From: Aphelenchoides besseyi
Taxonomy: Eukaryota > Nematoda > Chromadorea > Rhabditida > Aphelenchoididae
Direction: 5' to 3'
DNA: 64,000 nucleotides
Assembly (NCBI GenBank): GCA_024699855.1
Contig: JAMPIQ010000003.1
Span: forward strand, 9,176,001 to 9,240,000
Below, piece by piece: positions 43,650 to 55,972 of this stretch. Under the pieces are notes generated by a model that was given only the letters and a program-made list of their open reading frames with translations, was not told the origin of the DNA and searched no databases. The position numbers and the translations under genes were made by a program. Every line of letters starts with the position of its first letter. Position 1 is the stretch's first letter.

Positions 43650-44119
43650 TTAAGCCATTTGGAGAGTGACAGCCTGTGGATTTTGAGTGTTTTTGTTGGC
43701 AAAGCAGTCGTTGGTCTTGCACTTTTCGGGCTGAAGGCCCCAAACGCCAGGTAGTCAACTTTATGAACTCCAACTCCCCTCCAACCCAAACGCCACTAAC
43801 GGCAAAAGACGGGAGCGACGCGACCGTCTTGTCACCTCTATAACTAAACCACACCCCAAATAAAATACTTCCCGCCACAATGAGCTCCGAAAAAAAAAAA
43901 AGCCCTGAGCAAACTTTTCTTCCAGATTCCAAATTTCAAATAAAAATTCTGATCATCGTCTACAAAAACATACCGAAAAAATGCCCCTTTTGCGGTCGTT
44001 CAAAACTCAACATTTTTTTGGCCGAGTGGTGAGTGCGCCGGATTTTTGGCGCCGGGGGTCGAAAGTTCGATCCCGCCCGCTAACATTTGATTGTGCACAG
44101 TGGGGGAATTGATTGTTTG
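43650..44119 (+). repeat. Helitron-flanking repeat, copy D (5' half plus tRNA-like core)
   Basis: Close match to copy B, offset 10.44 kb, with the same hairpin (43805-43828) and tRNA-like core (44015-44085). Confidence 0.8.
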
Positions 44120-45223
44120 GTTTTATTCGATTCTTACAGCATATTACGGTGTACATATCGCTACTTTTTACGGTTCATAATTTGAATTGGCATATTTTTT
44201 TTTAGATACGATTCATTTCGTTTTTTTTTGCGGTTTTTTTGTTGAAGAGTTTGTGGACAAACGTGAATTGCACGGATGTTAAAGTTTAGAGTTATTTTTC
44301 CTTTATGGTTTTGTGAAACACTTTCGATTCACTGTAAGTTCTAATAATGTTGCTGATAAGTTTGTTTTCGTTTTAGGTTGCAAATTGATCGTTTCTTCTT
44401 TGTCGACGAATTCGTGGATCATTCATTGTTGTTCAATGTGTAGTTTTAGCAAATAAAACTATGCGATTGTACTGATTTTCAAATTTTATGATTACCTTAT
44501 ACCCAATCATAGGAGTTCAATCGTTTTTTTTATGTTAAAAATTCGTATACTCCGAAACTCGGAAACTGTTCGATAGTTTAACGCACAAATGATATTGTTT
44601 GATGAGTTTTCGTATGTTGCGCGGTTGATTATTTTGTGACTTCTTGCTCAATTATGAACGTCTGGCGATTTGATTCTTATCTGCTTTCATCACTTTCATC
44701 CCTTTGATCCCCACTATCGTTCGTTTTCAACTACTACAAATTGCGTTTGTTTTTCGTACAGTTGTGTCGTTCGTATGTTGCGCAATAATTATTTCGCCAC
44801 TTCTTGCTTACTTATGAACGTCTGGCGATTTGATCCTAATCTACGAGTCATTTTTGCTTTCATTTTCATTCCTTTAATCTCGCTATCGTTTTCAAGTACT
44901 ACATATTGCGTTTCTTTTCTTCAATTGTGCCGTTCGATTGCCAATGAATCGGCGGTTTTTCTCTCCGCCCAATTCGTCCTAAAGTTAAACGACACCAACA
45001 CCAAATACTTTTCGTTGTATTATTAGTGCTGTTCTGTTTGATAGTCGTTTGAGTTTGTAGTCGATCGTATTGGTGGTGTCTTCCGTTGGCTGTCGTTTCA
45101 TCCATTAGTTGTTCGTGTCGACGGTTTGGTTGCATTCTTCATTGGTCAGTCGAATGAGTTTTGTAATTGTTTGTAATTAACGAGTTACGTTGTTTTGGAT
45201 TCTGATCTACATCTCTCGAAGAA
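44120..45223. other. Leader region of Helitron copy 2
   Basis: AT-rich. It contains an internal imperfect duplication (44590-44690 and 44765-44880: gttgcgc..attatt, gaacgtctggcgatttgat). No gene recognised. Confidence 0.4.
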
Positions 45224-45769
45224 ATGAGACTCGGTATGTTGTGTAATAATCGAGTTTGTGCCCATTAACTGTGCTGTTTAGCTATTCATGTGCATGGTAT
45301 CGACAAGAGCAGTTTTCGCAATCAGGATTTCAACAATCAAAATACGAATTTCAACAAATCCAATCGTGAGTTGAAAAAGAACCGTCGTCGCGAGTAAGTG
45401 AAGACTTTTCTTTGGTTTGTATCTGTGTTTTTTAGAAATCGGATCGCGAACGCTTTAAAACGTTCCGGCGAGATTGTTCCGGCTGCCAATTCAACTCGAA
45501 ACCAGTCGAAAACGAATCCAACTACTCGACCATCCGCAAATTCGACTACAATGATGAATGAAGTTGAAACGGTGAGCAGCAAGCGGCCGGACGATCAAGA
45601 AATCATGGTGGCAGCGCAAGCGAAAGAACTCCACGAACAAAGATTGGAGATTCAACAACTGAAGGAACAGATAAAGCAAATAACTTTGATTACAAAACCA
45701 TTAACTGTTGAAGAAGTCCCAACTGAAATGATTGGTTTTAATTCTCACAACTCAAATATCCAATCGTGA
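45224..45769 (+). CDS. Helitron accessory gene, coiled coil, copy 2
   Basis: Exons 45224-45233 (ATGAGACTCG), 45282-45393 and 45436-45769 sum to 456 nt and splice in frame to a 151-residue protein. The N-terminus is MRLAIHVHGIDKSS, then Asn-rich (NNQNTNFNKSN) and basic (RELKKNRRRENRIANALKR). A Thr/Ser/Asn linker follows, then a coiled coil with heptads (ELHEQRLEIQQLKEQIKQI). It aligns with the copy 1 gene at the start, the basic junction and the coiled coil, while the linker has diverged. The intact frame here is the best evidence that this gene is used. No known domain. Confidence 0.75.
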
Positions 45770-46060
45770 CTCGATTTTTTTCTTCGTACCGTTTATCTGT
45801 CTGTTAATTTGCCTCCTGTACCATCAAGAGTTATGTTGTCATCGACTTTCGACGATTATGGGAAACCATTTTGTTCAACCTAATAGATCACCTTCTTTTT
45901 GATTGAACCAAATTAATTTGTCTGTCAATGTTTACGTTTCCTAAGTTTGACTGAATAAAATAATTTTTTGATTTTATACGTTGAGTCGAAAACATTTGGT
46001 TTGTAGCCATTTTGTACTTATGCTAACGAGCTGTTGGTTGATTAAAAACCTATTTAGATT
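45770..46060. other. Intergenic spacer within Helitron copy 2
   Basis: AT-rich. An aataaa lies near 45955, which could end the accessory transcript. A tatttag acceptor-like site precedes the next ATG. Confidence 0.4.
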
Positions 46061-46696
46061 ATGATGCAACAAGGAAGTGACAAGAGCGCCCCGGGCTCGA
46101 TTGCCGAGGACGTCAATCATTGGTGCAAGCGGCGATGGTTTGCGTTGAAACGACCGCAAGGAAATGGATACGATTTTTGGTGCGAAATAGTGGAGGTAAG
46201 TGAAAAGGTATGTTTAGAGGAAAATTCGAATGTGTTGAAAGTACCGCAGGCGGGAAATCAAGCGAGAGTACTTTTTAAGGGAAATCAAACGGGAGTACCT
46301 TTTAAGGGAAACCATTATGGAGTACCTTTAAAGGGAAATCAAACGGCAGTACCTTTTAAGGGAAACAGTTTGCGTGGTAATGGTGGTGTTAAACGGCCAA
46401 AAATTGACATCCCACGTTCACATAGTCCCACAGGAAAACCGAAAGGTCGACCGCCCAAAAACGCCGTGGAGGTCCAGGACGACCGAAGAAACCGAAAACT
46501 GACTTCCCAATCGAGTCAGCAAATGATTCTGAATTGCCGGAAGAACAAGAACCAGAAAAGGCAATTGACAACGATTTCGAGCGCTACACGACAACCGATT
46601 ATCAAACAACCGCTGTTGAAGTCAAAGATGTTTTGCGTGAAAAGTATATTGAGCTTCATTACAATAAATGTCTATACAATCCCATTTTGCCGTTAG
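46061..46696 (+). CDS. Helitron repeat/AT-hook ORF, copy 2
   Basis: The ATG at 46061 gives an acidic start (APGSIAEDVNHW, matching copy 1), then a 60-residue stretch absent from copy 1 and about five degenerate decapeptides (KGNQTGVPF type) before KRPKID and the AT-hook KPKGRPPK. The frame runs on to 46696, but the conserved protein continues in the -1 frame after 46462. The difference in repeat number and sequence from copy 1, next to an almost identical 3' part, points to fast turnover of the repeats. Confidence 0.65.
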   Translation: MMQQGSDKSAPGSIAEDVNHWCKRRWFALKRPQGNGYDFWCEIVEVSEKVCLEENSNVLKVPQAGNQARVLFKGNQTGVPFKGNHYGVPLKGNQTAVPFKGNSLRGNGGVKRPKIDIPRSHSPTGKPKGRPPKNAVEVQDDRRNRKLTSQSSQQMILNCRKNKNQKRQLTTISSATRQPIIKQPLLKSKMFCVKSILSFITINVYTIPFCR

Positions 46697-47052
46697 CTTT
46701 TGTCAATGATATTGACCTACCGCAATATCTTCAAGGCGAAGTGATTACTTTTTGTATTTTGAACTATATCAAGAACGATAGTCGAGCAATCGGCTACTTG
46801 GACTTATCGTTTTGGAACGAGCAAAGTCGACAACAATTAGGCGCTGCTGGCAACAATCCACTCAGTTTTCTAATTGCGGCACCACGAAACAAACCACTCG
46901 AGTATTTGGTGGCTCCAAATTTTTACCGGAAATCATTTCATTATGACGATTTTTTCATTACGACAACGGTTCTCAAACGGAGGTTCTTTTCTATTGCGAT
47001 TCGTTTACCGAATTATCGGATTCGACTCAGTACGAAAGCCGTTTGGCGTTGA
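46462..47052 (+). pseudogene. Ulp1-type protease, copy 2, catalytic cysteine region deleted
   Basis: It is almost identical to copy 1 up to the LNVFRPLANVS block. The frame is continuous across the T5 run at 46749-46753 but breaks after LEYLVAP, where one extra A (caaattttt) and then one extra T are present. Beyond acatacaccc at about 47110 the sequence jumps to the start of RepHel, so some 230 bp holding the Gln/Cys part of the active site are missing. It cannot be an active protease. Confidence 0.75.
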
Positions 47053-47109
47053 TTGATCTGAACGTTTTTCGTCCACTCGCAAATGTTTCGTCACATTTGT
47101 CGAACATAC

Positions 47110-48286
47110 ACCCAACAGTGATACGCAGTGGACAAAGCACTCGATGTCTGGAAACTGAAGCCGAATGAGTTAAACTGATTTCGTCGCCATGGAATCAAAA
47201 GAAGGGCCGATTTTGGCCGCCGCCTTATTGGATTCCAATTCAAGATGATGAAATCGAAAACACAACTCGAGCTCAGAGTTCAACAAAACCTGCCACCAAT
47301 TGCTGAGTGAAGTCCAGGAGTGTCAAGCTGTGAGGATAACGAATGGGACGAATGAACCAATCGTTCGCGTCATTGCGTTCATCTAGAATCAATGATTCAG
47401 ACGAAGAATCAAAGGCCAAAATAGTTGAATTTGAATTCATCAATAACACACAGTCGAAAAAGCTTGCCGGACGAGTCCAAGCCCCGCGACTCGCTCCCGA
47501 AATCGTCGGTCGATCAAGTAAATTGCGAAGTGGGACTGAGAGTCATGCATAATTTGCCGCAAACGTTCGTTTCCTACCCATTGCCCAATCGAACGCCGGT
47601 CGACAGCACCTTGGAGTGTGCTGCGGCGATTTGTCGTAAAGCAATCACCGAACGCTTTATGACGTCGGATTGCCGGTTTTACGAGTGCAAACGACTGTAG
47701 GGCGTTTTGATTTCACGCCGAAAAAAACAGTTCAAAGTGTTTGTGCGAAAATGGTACGAGTGAAATTCCCTCCGATGTTTCGTCGCTATCCGATTGGATG
47801 GACACGCCTCCTGTACATTGGCAAATTTCAATCAGAACCCAAACAATGCGTATGAGCGTGAAATGTCAAACATGGTTTCAAGGCCCACATTCCCGAAATC
47901 AATCATTTGGACCGCATTTGGCTTCACGATTGTTTCAAAAACGCGATACGGGAGTTGCGGAGCACCGGTTTTCAAACTGCATCAACCGGCATTGTACAGA
48001 ATAATCTTCGTTACATTAAGTCACAGCTGGATTGCCGTTCGAATTTTCGTTCAGCAGGAACGCTCGAGCTCCGGTATGATACTGGGAATATTGCGCAATA
48101 ATCCAGTCATAAATGAATTGGACATTCTGCATGGTACGCCTTCCTCACAAAAATGGAGATTTCCTAATTCCCCGACAATAATCAATGCGCAAAGGGCTAT
48201 AAAATGGCTATGCGCACGTATCACTGAAATTCATGGCGGACGTGAATTGCGTTCCGCGCTACATTGTGCGCTTCATTGATGAACGC
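47110..48286 (+). pseudogene. RepHel N-terminus, copy 2, dense indels up to the gap
   Basis: Base by base it follows 36899-38050 of copy 1 (for example the ATGTCTGGAA start and the later GTATGAGCGTGAAATGTC block), but with an insertion or deletion every 20-50 bases, so no frame persists. The density rises suddenly after about 47100, whereas 46400-47050 is nearly perfect. This looks like an unpolished contig end. Confidence 0.7.
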
Positions 48287-48386
48287 NNNNNNNNNNNNNN
48301 NNNNNNNNNNNNNNNNNNNNNNNNNNNNNNNNNNNNNNNNNNNNNNNNNNNNNNNNNNNNNNNNNNNNNNNNNNNNNNNNNNNNNN
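48287..48386. other. Assembly gap of 100 N
   Basis: Exactly 100 N, the usual placeholder for a scaffold gap of unknown length. Sequences on the two sides are unrelated (Helitron and satellite). Confidence 0.99.
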
Positions 48387-51300
48387 CGACCAAACTCATG
48401 GCAACCGAAACCACCCAGCTCAATAAATAAAAAAAATCCGCGTCAGTAAAACCAATTAAACTCAAAAAAATGACCCTCCTTTAATTGATTTATCAAAAAA
48501 ACTTTCATTTGAAACGAATCAAACACAAAGAAGTCCAACCTAATATATTGTCATTGCATTTGGGACTGAACAGTCAGCTTGCCCAATAGTTTCAAATTTA
48601 ACAACTGCAAGAACAGAAACCTTACCAACACACTAACTCGAGTCACCACTAACTAAACCCCAACTTAGCAAACTGATTGCATGAAATAGAAATCAAATTC
48701 GTATCGACTCGAAACCATGGTACGAAATCAACAGACTGAACATAGAATCTGTGTCGATGCCATTCAGCGAAACTGACAGAAATTACCTCCTTATCTGATT
48801 TTGCAACAAACTTCGAACTGTTCCCGCCTAACTGCAAAATAAATCAAACTTCAATTCTTTTCCTTTCAATCCCACACTCTAACAATATAACTGCAAATTC
48901 CCGACTGAAAGAATGAGAACCGATTAACACATTAATTTTACTCCAACTCACCAAATTGATGGCATCAAAATGAAACTCGTATAGAACAAACCCGAAATAA
49001 AACCGCACGAAACCAACAAGCTAACCAAAATATCATCGACGTCAACAACTTTTTCCCCGACCTGAAGAAATCACCGTCTTAATTTGATTGATTACAAGAA
49101 CTTCCATTAAACAAATCATACAAAAAGAACTTTAACCTAAGATATTGTCATTTCATTTGAGACCGTAGAAATCATGATAACAATATAATTGCCAATTGCC
49201 CACTAAAAAAACGAAAACCATACCAACACACTAACTCAAGTCCACTAACTAAACTCTAATCACCCAACTGACTGCATCAAGTAGAAATAGAAACCAAACT
49301 CGTATCGACCAAAATAATGACACGAATTACCCAGACTGAATAACAGAAATAAAATTAACGTCAATGCCTGTCACCGAACTGAAGAAATCCCCTCCTTGAT
49401 TTGATCGAGTTAAAACACTTTCTTTTGACCATACCAAACACAAAAACTTCAAAACTCAGATGTCATCTCGATCGCATCTCTGTAATAATCGACATACCAA
49501 CACAATTACAAATTGCCAACTGATTGAGCAGAACAGATCGTACTCAATAAATTCGAATTCCCTAACTGAACTATAACCATCCAAATTGATTGACTTCAAA
49601 CAAAAAAATAAAATTCAAGCACATCGACCGAACCCAAACTCACGACACCGAATCTAAAAGTTGAACAAAAATAGAAATCCCCGTCAGTAGCACCAATCAA
49701 ACTCAATAAATGATATCCTTAATTTGACTTATCAAAAACACTTTCACTCGAACATATCAAAATAAAAAGAATCAAATCTCAAATCTCGTCATTTCATTTG
49801 GGACTGTAACAATTAGTGTGCCAATACAATTCCAAATTGGCAAACTGAAAGAACGGGAGATCTCGATGCACTAATTTGAGCCCACTAACTAAACTCCAAC
49901 TCCCCTACCTGATGACATTAAATAGAAACCAAACAGAAACTCGTATGGACCAAAATCACGACACGGAATCTACAAACTGATCAAAAATAGAGTTCGCGTG
50001 GGTAACATCGACTGACACACGAAAAAATGTTACCCCCTCGTTAATTGAACCAATCACAAGCTTTCAACTATTCCTGCTAATTGCAAAAGCAATCAACCTT
50101 CTTTCATCCACCCGCACCTCAGTAACAGTCAGCATAACAATATAGTTCCAAATTCTTGACTGAAGGAATGGAAACCATACTAATGCACTAATTTGAGTTC
50201 ATTAACTACACTCTAACTCACCCAACTGACTGCATCAAATAGAAATCGAATTCCTATCGACCAAACTCACGACACGGAATCCACCAGCCCAACACAAATG
50301 GAATCCGCGTCAGTAATCCCCGCTAAACTCAAAAATGATCTTCTTAATCTAATGGATTACAAGAAGTTTCATCGAACATATCAAGCATAAAGGAAATGAA
50401 ACATCAGATATTGTCATTTCATTTGGGACCGAACAGTCAGCATAACAATACAATTCCAAATTCCCGACCGAAAGAATGGAAATTGATTAACGCATTAATT
50501 CGAGTCCATTGATTTCACTCCAACTCATTAACTTGGCTGAAAGCAAATGGAAATCAAACTCGTATCGAACAGACCCGAAATAACCGCACGAAATCTACAA
50601 GCTGATCCAAAATAGAGTTCACGTAGGTAACATCAACTGACACACGAAATATCACCTCGTTAATTGAACCAATCACAAGCTTTGAACTATTCCTGCTAAT
50701 TGCAAAAGCAATCAACCTTCTTTCATCCACCCGCACCTCAGTAACAATCAAGATCCCAATAATTCCAAATTCCCGAGTGAAGGAATAGAACCTTACCAAC
50801 ACACTAACTCGAGTCCACCAACTAAACTCTAACTCATCCAACTGACTGCATCAAATAAAACCAAAAATGAAGCTCGCCTCGGGCAAAACCAAAATCACGA
50901 CACGGAATCTACACCCCGACCAAAATATAATTGACGTCAATGGCATTCACCAAACTCAGGAACTCATTTCCCTAATCTAAATGCGCACACACACTTTCAC
51001 TTGAACAAATAAAAAGAAATCAAACCTCTGATCTCGTAATCTCATTTGAAACTAAACAGTCAGCATAACAATATAACCACAAAATGCTAAATGATTGAGT
51101 ACATCACTTCATACTCAATAAATTCGAGTCCATTAAGTAAACTAAATCACCAAGTTAACTGCCAGCAATTTAAACCCCGAAGCAGGCCATAACGAACAAA
51201 CCCAAAATAACCGCACGAAATCTACAAGCTGAGCAAAAATATAACCAACTCAACGCCATTCACCGAACTGAAGAAATCATTTCCCTAATTTGCTTGATTA

Positions 51301-51462
51301 CAAGAACTTTCATTGAACATGTCGAACATAAAAAGAATTAAACCTCATATATTGTCATTGCATTTGGGACTGAACAGTCAGCATAACAATACAATTTCAA
51401 ATTGCTGACTGAAAAAACGGAAAACCTATCAACATAATAATCTGAGTCCACTAACTAAACTT

Positions 51463-52200
51463 CAACTCACCAACCTAATTGCATCAAACAGCAATCAATT
51501 CCTATCGAACAAACCCAAAATAACCGCACGGAATCTACACAGTGAACAAAATCGGATGAGCGTCAGTAACATGAGCTGACACACAAACGATTACCTCCTT
51601 AATCTTAATGACCACGAGCAATTCCAGATATACCGGCTAACTGCAAAAAAGGATCAGACTCACTCCGCTCCTTCAACTGCACCTCAGTAACAATCAGAAT
51701 ATCAATAATTGCAAATTGACAACAAAGAACATATCAGCACGCTAACCATAGCCTTCAATCACATTGACTCACCAAATTGGTGACGTTGAATAAAAACTAA
51801 AAGCAAACTCGTATCGAACACGACAAAATTAACGGCACGAAATCTACAAGCGAGACGCCAATAGATTTCGCGTCAATGCTATTCACCCGAACTCAAGAAA
51901 TCACCTTCGTAATCTAAACGAACACAAATACTTCAATTATTACTGATAACTTAAAAAGAATCCTAACCTAAATCTCGTCATCTCACCCGCAGCTCAGTAA
52001 CGGTCAGCCTAACAAATATGATCATAAATTGCCAAATGAACAAATACGGAACATATCAATGTACTGATTCTAATCCATCAACTGAACTCCAACTCACCAA
52101 ATTAATGACATCACACAGAATCTAAAATCAAGCACATCGTGCACCAATCAAATTAAAGACTCACGAAATGCTTAACTGAATGACGACAATAGAGTTCACG
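51463..52200. repeat. First copy of a 740-bp near-identical block within the satellite
   Basis: It matches 55228-55972 almost perfectly (offset about 3.77 kb, 12 monomers), far more similar than neighbouring monomers. This indicates a recent higher-order duplication or conversion. Confidence 0.85.
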
Positions 52201-55200
52201 TCAATGCCGTTCACAAAACTCAAAAAATTACCCTCTTAATTGAATTAATCACAAATACTTCCACTTGAACATATCAAGCATAAAAGCAATAAAATTTCCG
52301 ATTTCGTCATTTCATTTGAGATTGTAACAGTCGGTATGTCACTATAATTCCAAATTGCTGACTGAAAGAATGGGCCATCTCGATGCACTAATTTGAGTCC
52401 ATTAACTAAACTCCCACTCATCAAGTTGGCTGACATTAAATAAAAAACCAAAATCGAACGCATATAGAGCACGATCGAAATAAGAACAGAAATATGAACG
52501 CTGATCAAAAATCGGATCCGCCTCAGTAACTCTCGCTAAACTCAAAAAATCCACCTTCTTAATTTGATTGACCAAAAACCCTTCCATTGTCCTTGCGAAT
52601 CACAAAAGAAATCAAATCTCGTCATTTTATCCGAGACCGTAGAAATCATAACACCAACATAGTTTCAAATTGCGAACTGAAAGAATGGGAATTTACCAAC
52701 ACACTAACTCGAGTCCACTAACTAAACTCCAACTCACCCACTTAACTGCCATCAAATAGACCAAAATGAAAGTCGTATTTACCAAAATACCCGTACGGAA
52801 TCTAAAAGCTGATTAAAACTATAAGCAACGCCAACCCCTTTCACAGAACTGAGGAAATCACCTCCTTAATTTCAATTGATCACACTTTCACTAGAACACA
52901 TCAAACACGAAAAGAAGTTTAACTCCAGATTTTGTTAGCTCAACCGCATCTCTGTAATAATCGACATACCAATACAGTTACAAATTGCCAACTGATAAAG
53001 CAGAGCACATCATACTCAATAAATTTGAGTTTATCGACTAAACTCCAACTCCCCTACCTGATGACATTAAATAGAAACCAAACTGAAACTCGTATGGACC
53101 AAAACCATGACACGGAATCTACAAACTGAACGAAATCGGATCAGCGTCAATAAGATCCATTAAACTCAAGAAACCATCTCCCTAATCTAAATGAACTCAA
53201 ATACTTTCACTTGAACGAATCAAAAATAAATAGAATCAACTCTTAGATCATGTCATCTCATTAGGACCTTTGTAACAATCAAGATGCCAATATAATTCCA
53301 AATCACCAACTGAAAGCATAGGAGATATCAACACACCAATTTAAATCCATTAACTGAACTCCGACTCACCAACTTGATTGACTTCAAATAAGCAATAAAA
53401 CTCGTATTGGCCGAAATCATGACACGAAATTTCCCAGCTCAACGAAAATAGAATCCGCGTCAGTAATCCCGGCTAAACTCAAAAAATGATCGCCTTAATC
53501 TTATTGATTACAAGGACTTCCATTGAACATATAAAAAATAAAAAACTCAAACCTCAGAAATGATCATTTCATTTAATTCTAAACAGTCAGCATACCAATA
53601 CAATTGTAAATTGCTGACTAAACAAATCGAAACCATACCAACGCATTAACTTACATCCATTAACTACACTGACTGACTCACCAAACTGATCACATCAAAT
53701 TGAAAAAAACCCGTATCGCACAAAATCAAAATAACGACACGAAGTTCTTCACTAAATAACGAGAATAAATATGGCATTACCAAACTCAAAAAAAATAACT
53801 CCCTTAACTTAGCTCATCAAAAACAACTTCACTTGAACATACCAAAAAAAAGAAATGGAACCTACGATATTGTCGTTTTATTTTAGACTGCAGCAATCAT
53901 AATAAAAAATATAGTTCAAATAGACAATTGAAAGCATGCGAGAGATAAACATACTAATTTGAGTCCACTAACTAAACTCAAACTCACCAAACTGATTGCA
54001 TAGAATAGAAATCAAACTCGTATCGACCAAACTCATGGCGCGGAATCTAGAAGTTGAACAAAAATAGAATCCGCGTCAGTAGCACCAATGAAACTCAAAA
54101 AATGACCTCCTTAATTTGATTGATCAACAACTCTTTTTTTTGAACATGTTAAACTCAAAAAGACTCAAACCACTGATCTCGTCATTTCATTTGGAACTGA
54201 ACTGTCAGTGTAACAATATAACCACAAAATGCTAACTGATTGAGTACATCACATCATACTCAATGAATTTGAGTCCACTAAATAAACTCCAACTCACGAA
54301 TTTGACTGACAGCAAACAAAAAATCAAATTCAAGTCCATCGAACAAAACCGGGATCATGGTGCGAACTCTACAAAGTGAACGACAATGGAATTAGCGTCA
54401 GTAATCTCGGCTAAATTCAAGACATCACCGCGTTAACTAAATTAAACATAAGTTTCGAACTGTCCCTGCTAACTGCAGAAGGAATCAAACTCTAATCTTT
54501 TTCATTCAGCCGCAGCTGTTTAACAGTCAGCTTATCAATATAGTTTCAAATTGACAACCGATTGAGTAGAGCACATAACACTCAATAGATTTGAGTCCAT
54601 CACACAAACTATAACTCGCCAACTTAACTGATTTCAAACAAGAAACCAAAATCAAACTCGTATCGAGCACAACCAAAATCATGGCACGAAATCCACCAGT
54701 AAACAAAAATAGAATCGGCCTCAGTAAGATCCATTTAATTCAAGAAGTCAACTCCTTAATTTGATTGTTTACAAGAATCTTCATTTCAACATCTCAACAT
54801 AAAAAGAATCAAACCTCAGATATTGTCATTGCATCTGGAACTGAACAGTCAGCATAACAATACAATTTCAAGTTGCTGACTGAAAGAACGGAACCATATC
54901 AACACACTAATTTAAATCCATCAACTTAATTATAACTCACTAACTTGATTTACTTCAAATAAGAAAACAAATTCGTATCGAGCAAAATCATGGTACAAAG
55001 TCTACAAGCTATTCGAAAATCGGATGAGCGTCAGTAGCATGGGCTGACAGACAAAAGATCCTCGCGTTAGTTGAAATGACCACGAGTAATTCCAATTATA
55101 CCGGCTAACTGCAAAGGGAATCTAACTTCACTCTTCTCCTTTTAACTGCAACTCTGTAAAAGTCAGGATATCAATAATAACAAATTGACAACAGAGAACC

Positions 55201-55227
55201 TATCAACCCACGAATTTGAGTCTATTA

Positions 55228-55972
55228 ACGAAACTCCAACTCACCAACCTAATTGCATCAAACAGCAATCAATTCCTATCGAACAAAACCAAAATAACCG
55301 CACGGAATCTACACAGTGAACAAAATCGGATCAGCGTCAGTAACATGAGCTGACACACAAACGATTACCTCCTTAATCTTAATGACCACGAGCAATTCCA
55401 GATATACCGGCTAACTGCAAAAAAGGATCAGACTCACTCCGCTCCTTCAACTGCACCTCAGTAACAATCAGAATATCAATAATTGCAAATTGACAACAAA
55501 GAACATATCAGCACGCTAACCATAGCCTTCAATCACATTGACTCACCAAATTGGTGACGTTGAATAAAAACTAAAAGCAAACTCGTATCGAACACGACAA
55601 AATTAACGGCACGAAATCTACAAGCGAGACGCCAATAGATTTCGCGTCAATGCTATTCACCGAACTCAAGAAATCACCTTCGTAATCTAAACGAACACAA
55701 ATACTTCAATTATTACTGATAACTTAAAAAGAATCCTAACCTAAATCTCGTCATCTCACCCGCAGCTCAGTAACGGTCAGCCTAACAAATATGATCATAA
55801 ATTGCCAAATGAACAAATACGGAACATATCAATGTACTGATTCTAATCCATCAACTGAACTCCAACTCACCAAATTAATGACATCACACAGAATCTAAAA
55901 TCAAGCACATCGTGCACCAATCAAATTAAAGACTCACGAAATGCTTAACTGAATGACGACAATAGAGTTCAC
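55228..55972. repeat. Second copy of the 740-bp block within the satellite
   Basis: Partner of 51463-52200. It diverges abruptly after gagttcacgt. Confidence 0.85.

Larger units (their letters stand above)
45224..48286 (+). mobile_element. Large Helitron, copy 2, truncated by assembly gap
   Basis: Same gene order as copy 1 (accessory gene, repeat/AT-hook ORF, Ulp1, RepHel N-terminus). Offsets to copy 1 are 10,601 for the accessory ATG, 10,602 for the repeat-ORF ATG and 10,446 for the frameshift site. It ends at the 100-N gap. Confidence 0.8.

Noticed and set aside
32441..44119. Functional tRNA genes in the four tRNA-like cores
   Set aside because: The T-arm and acceptor do not pair, and the anticodon loop is poor; repeated copies with identical flanks indicate a repeat, not tRNA genes.
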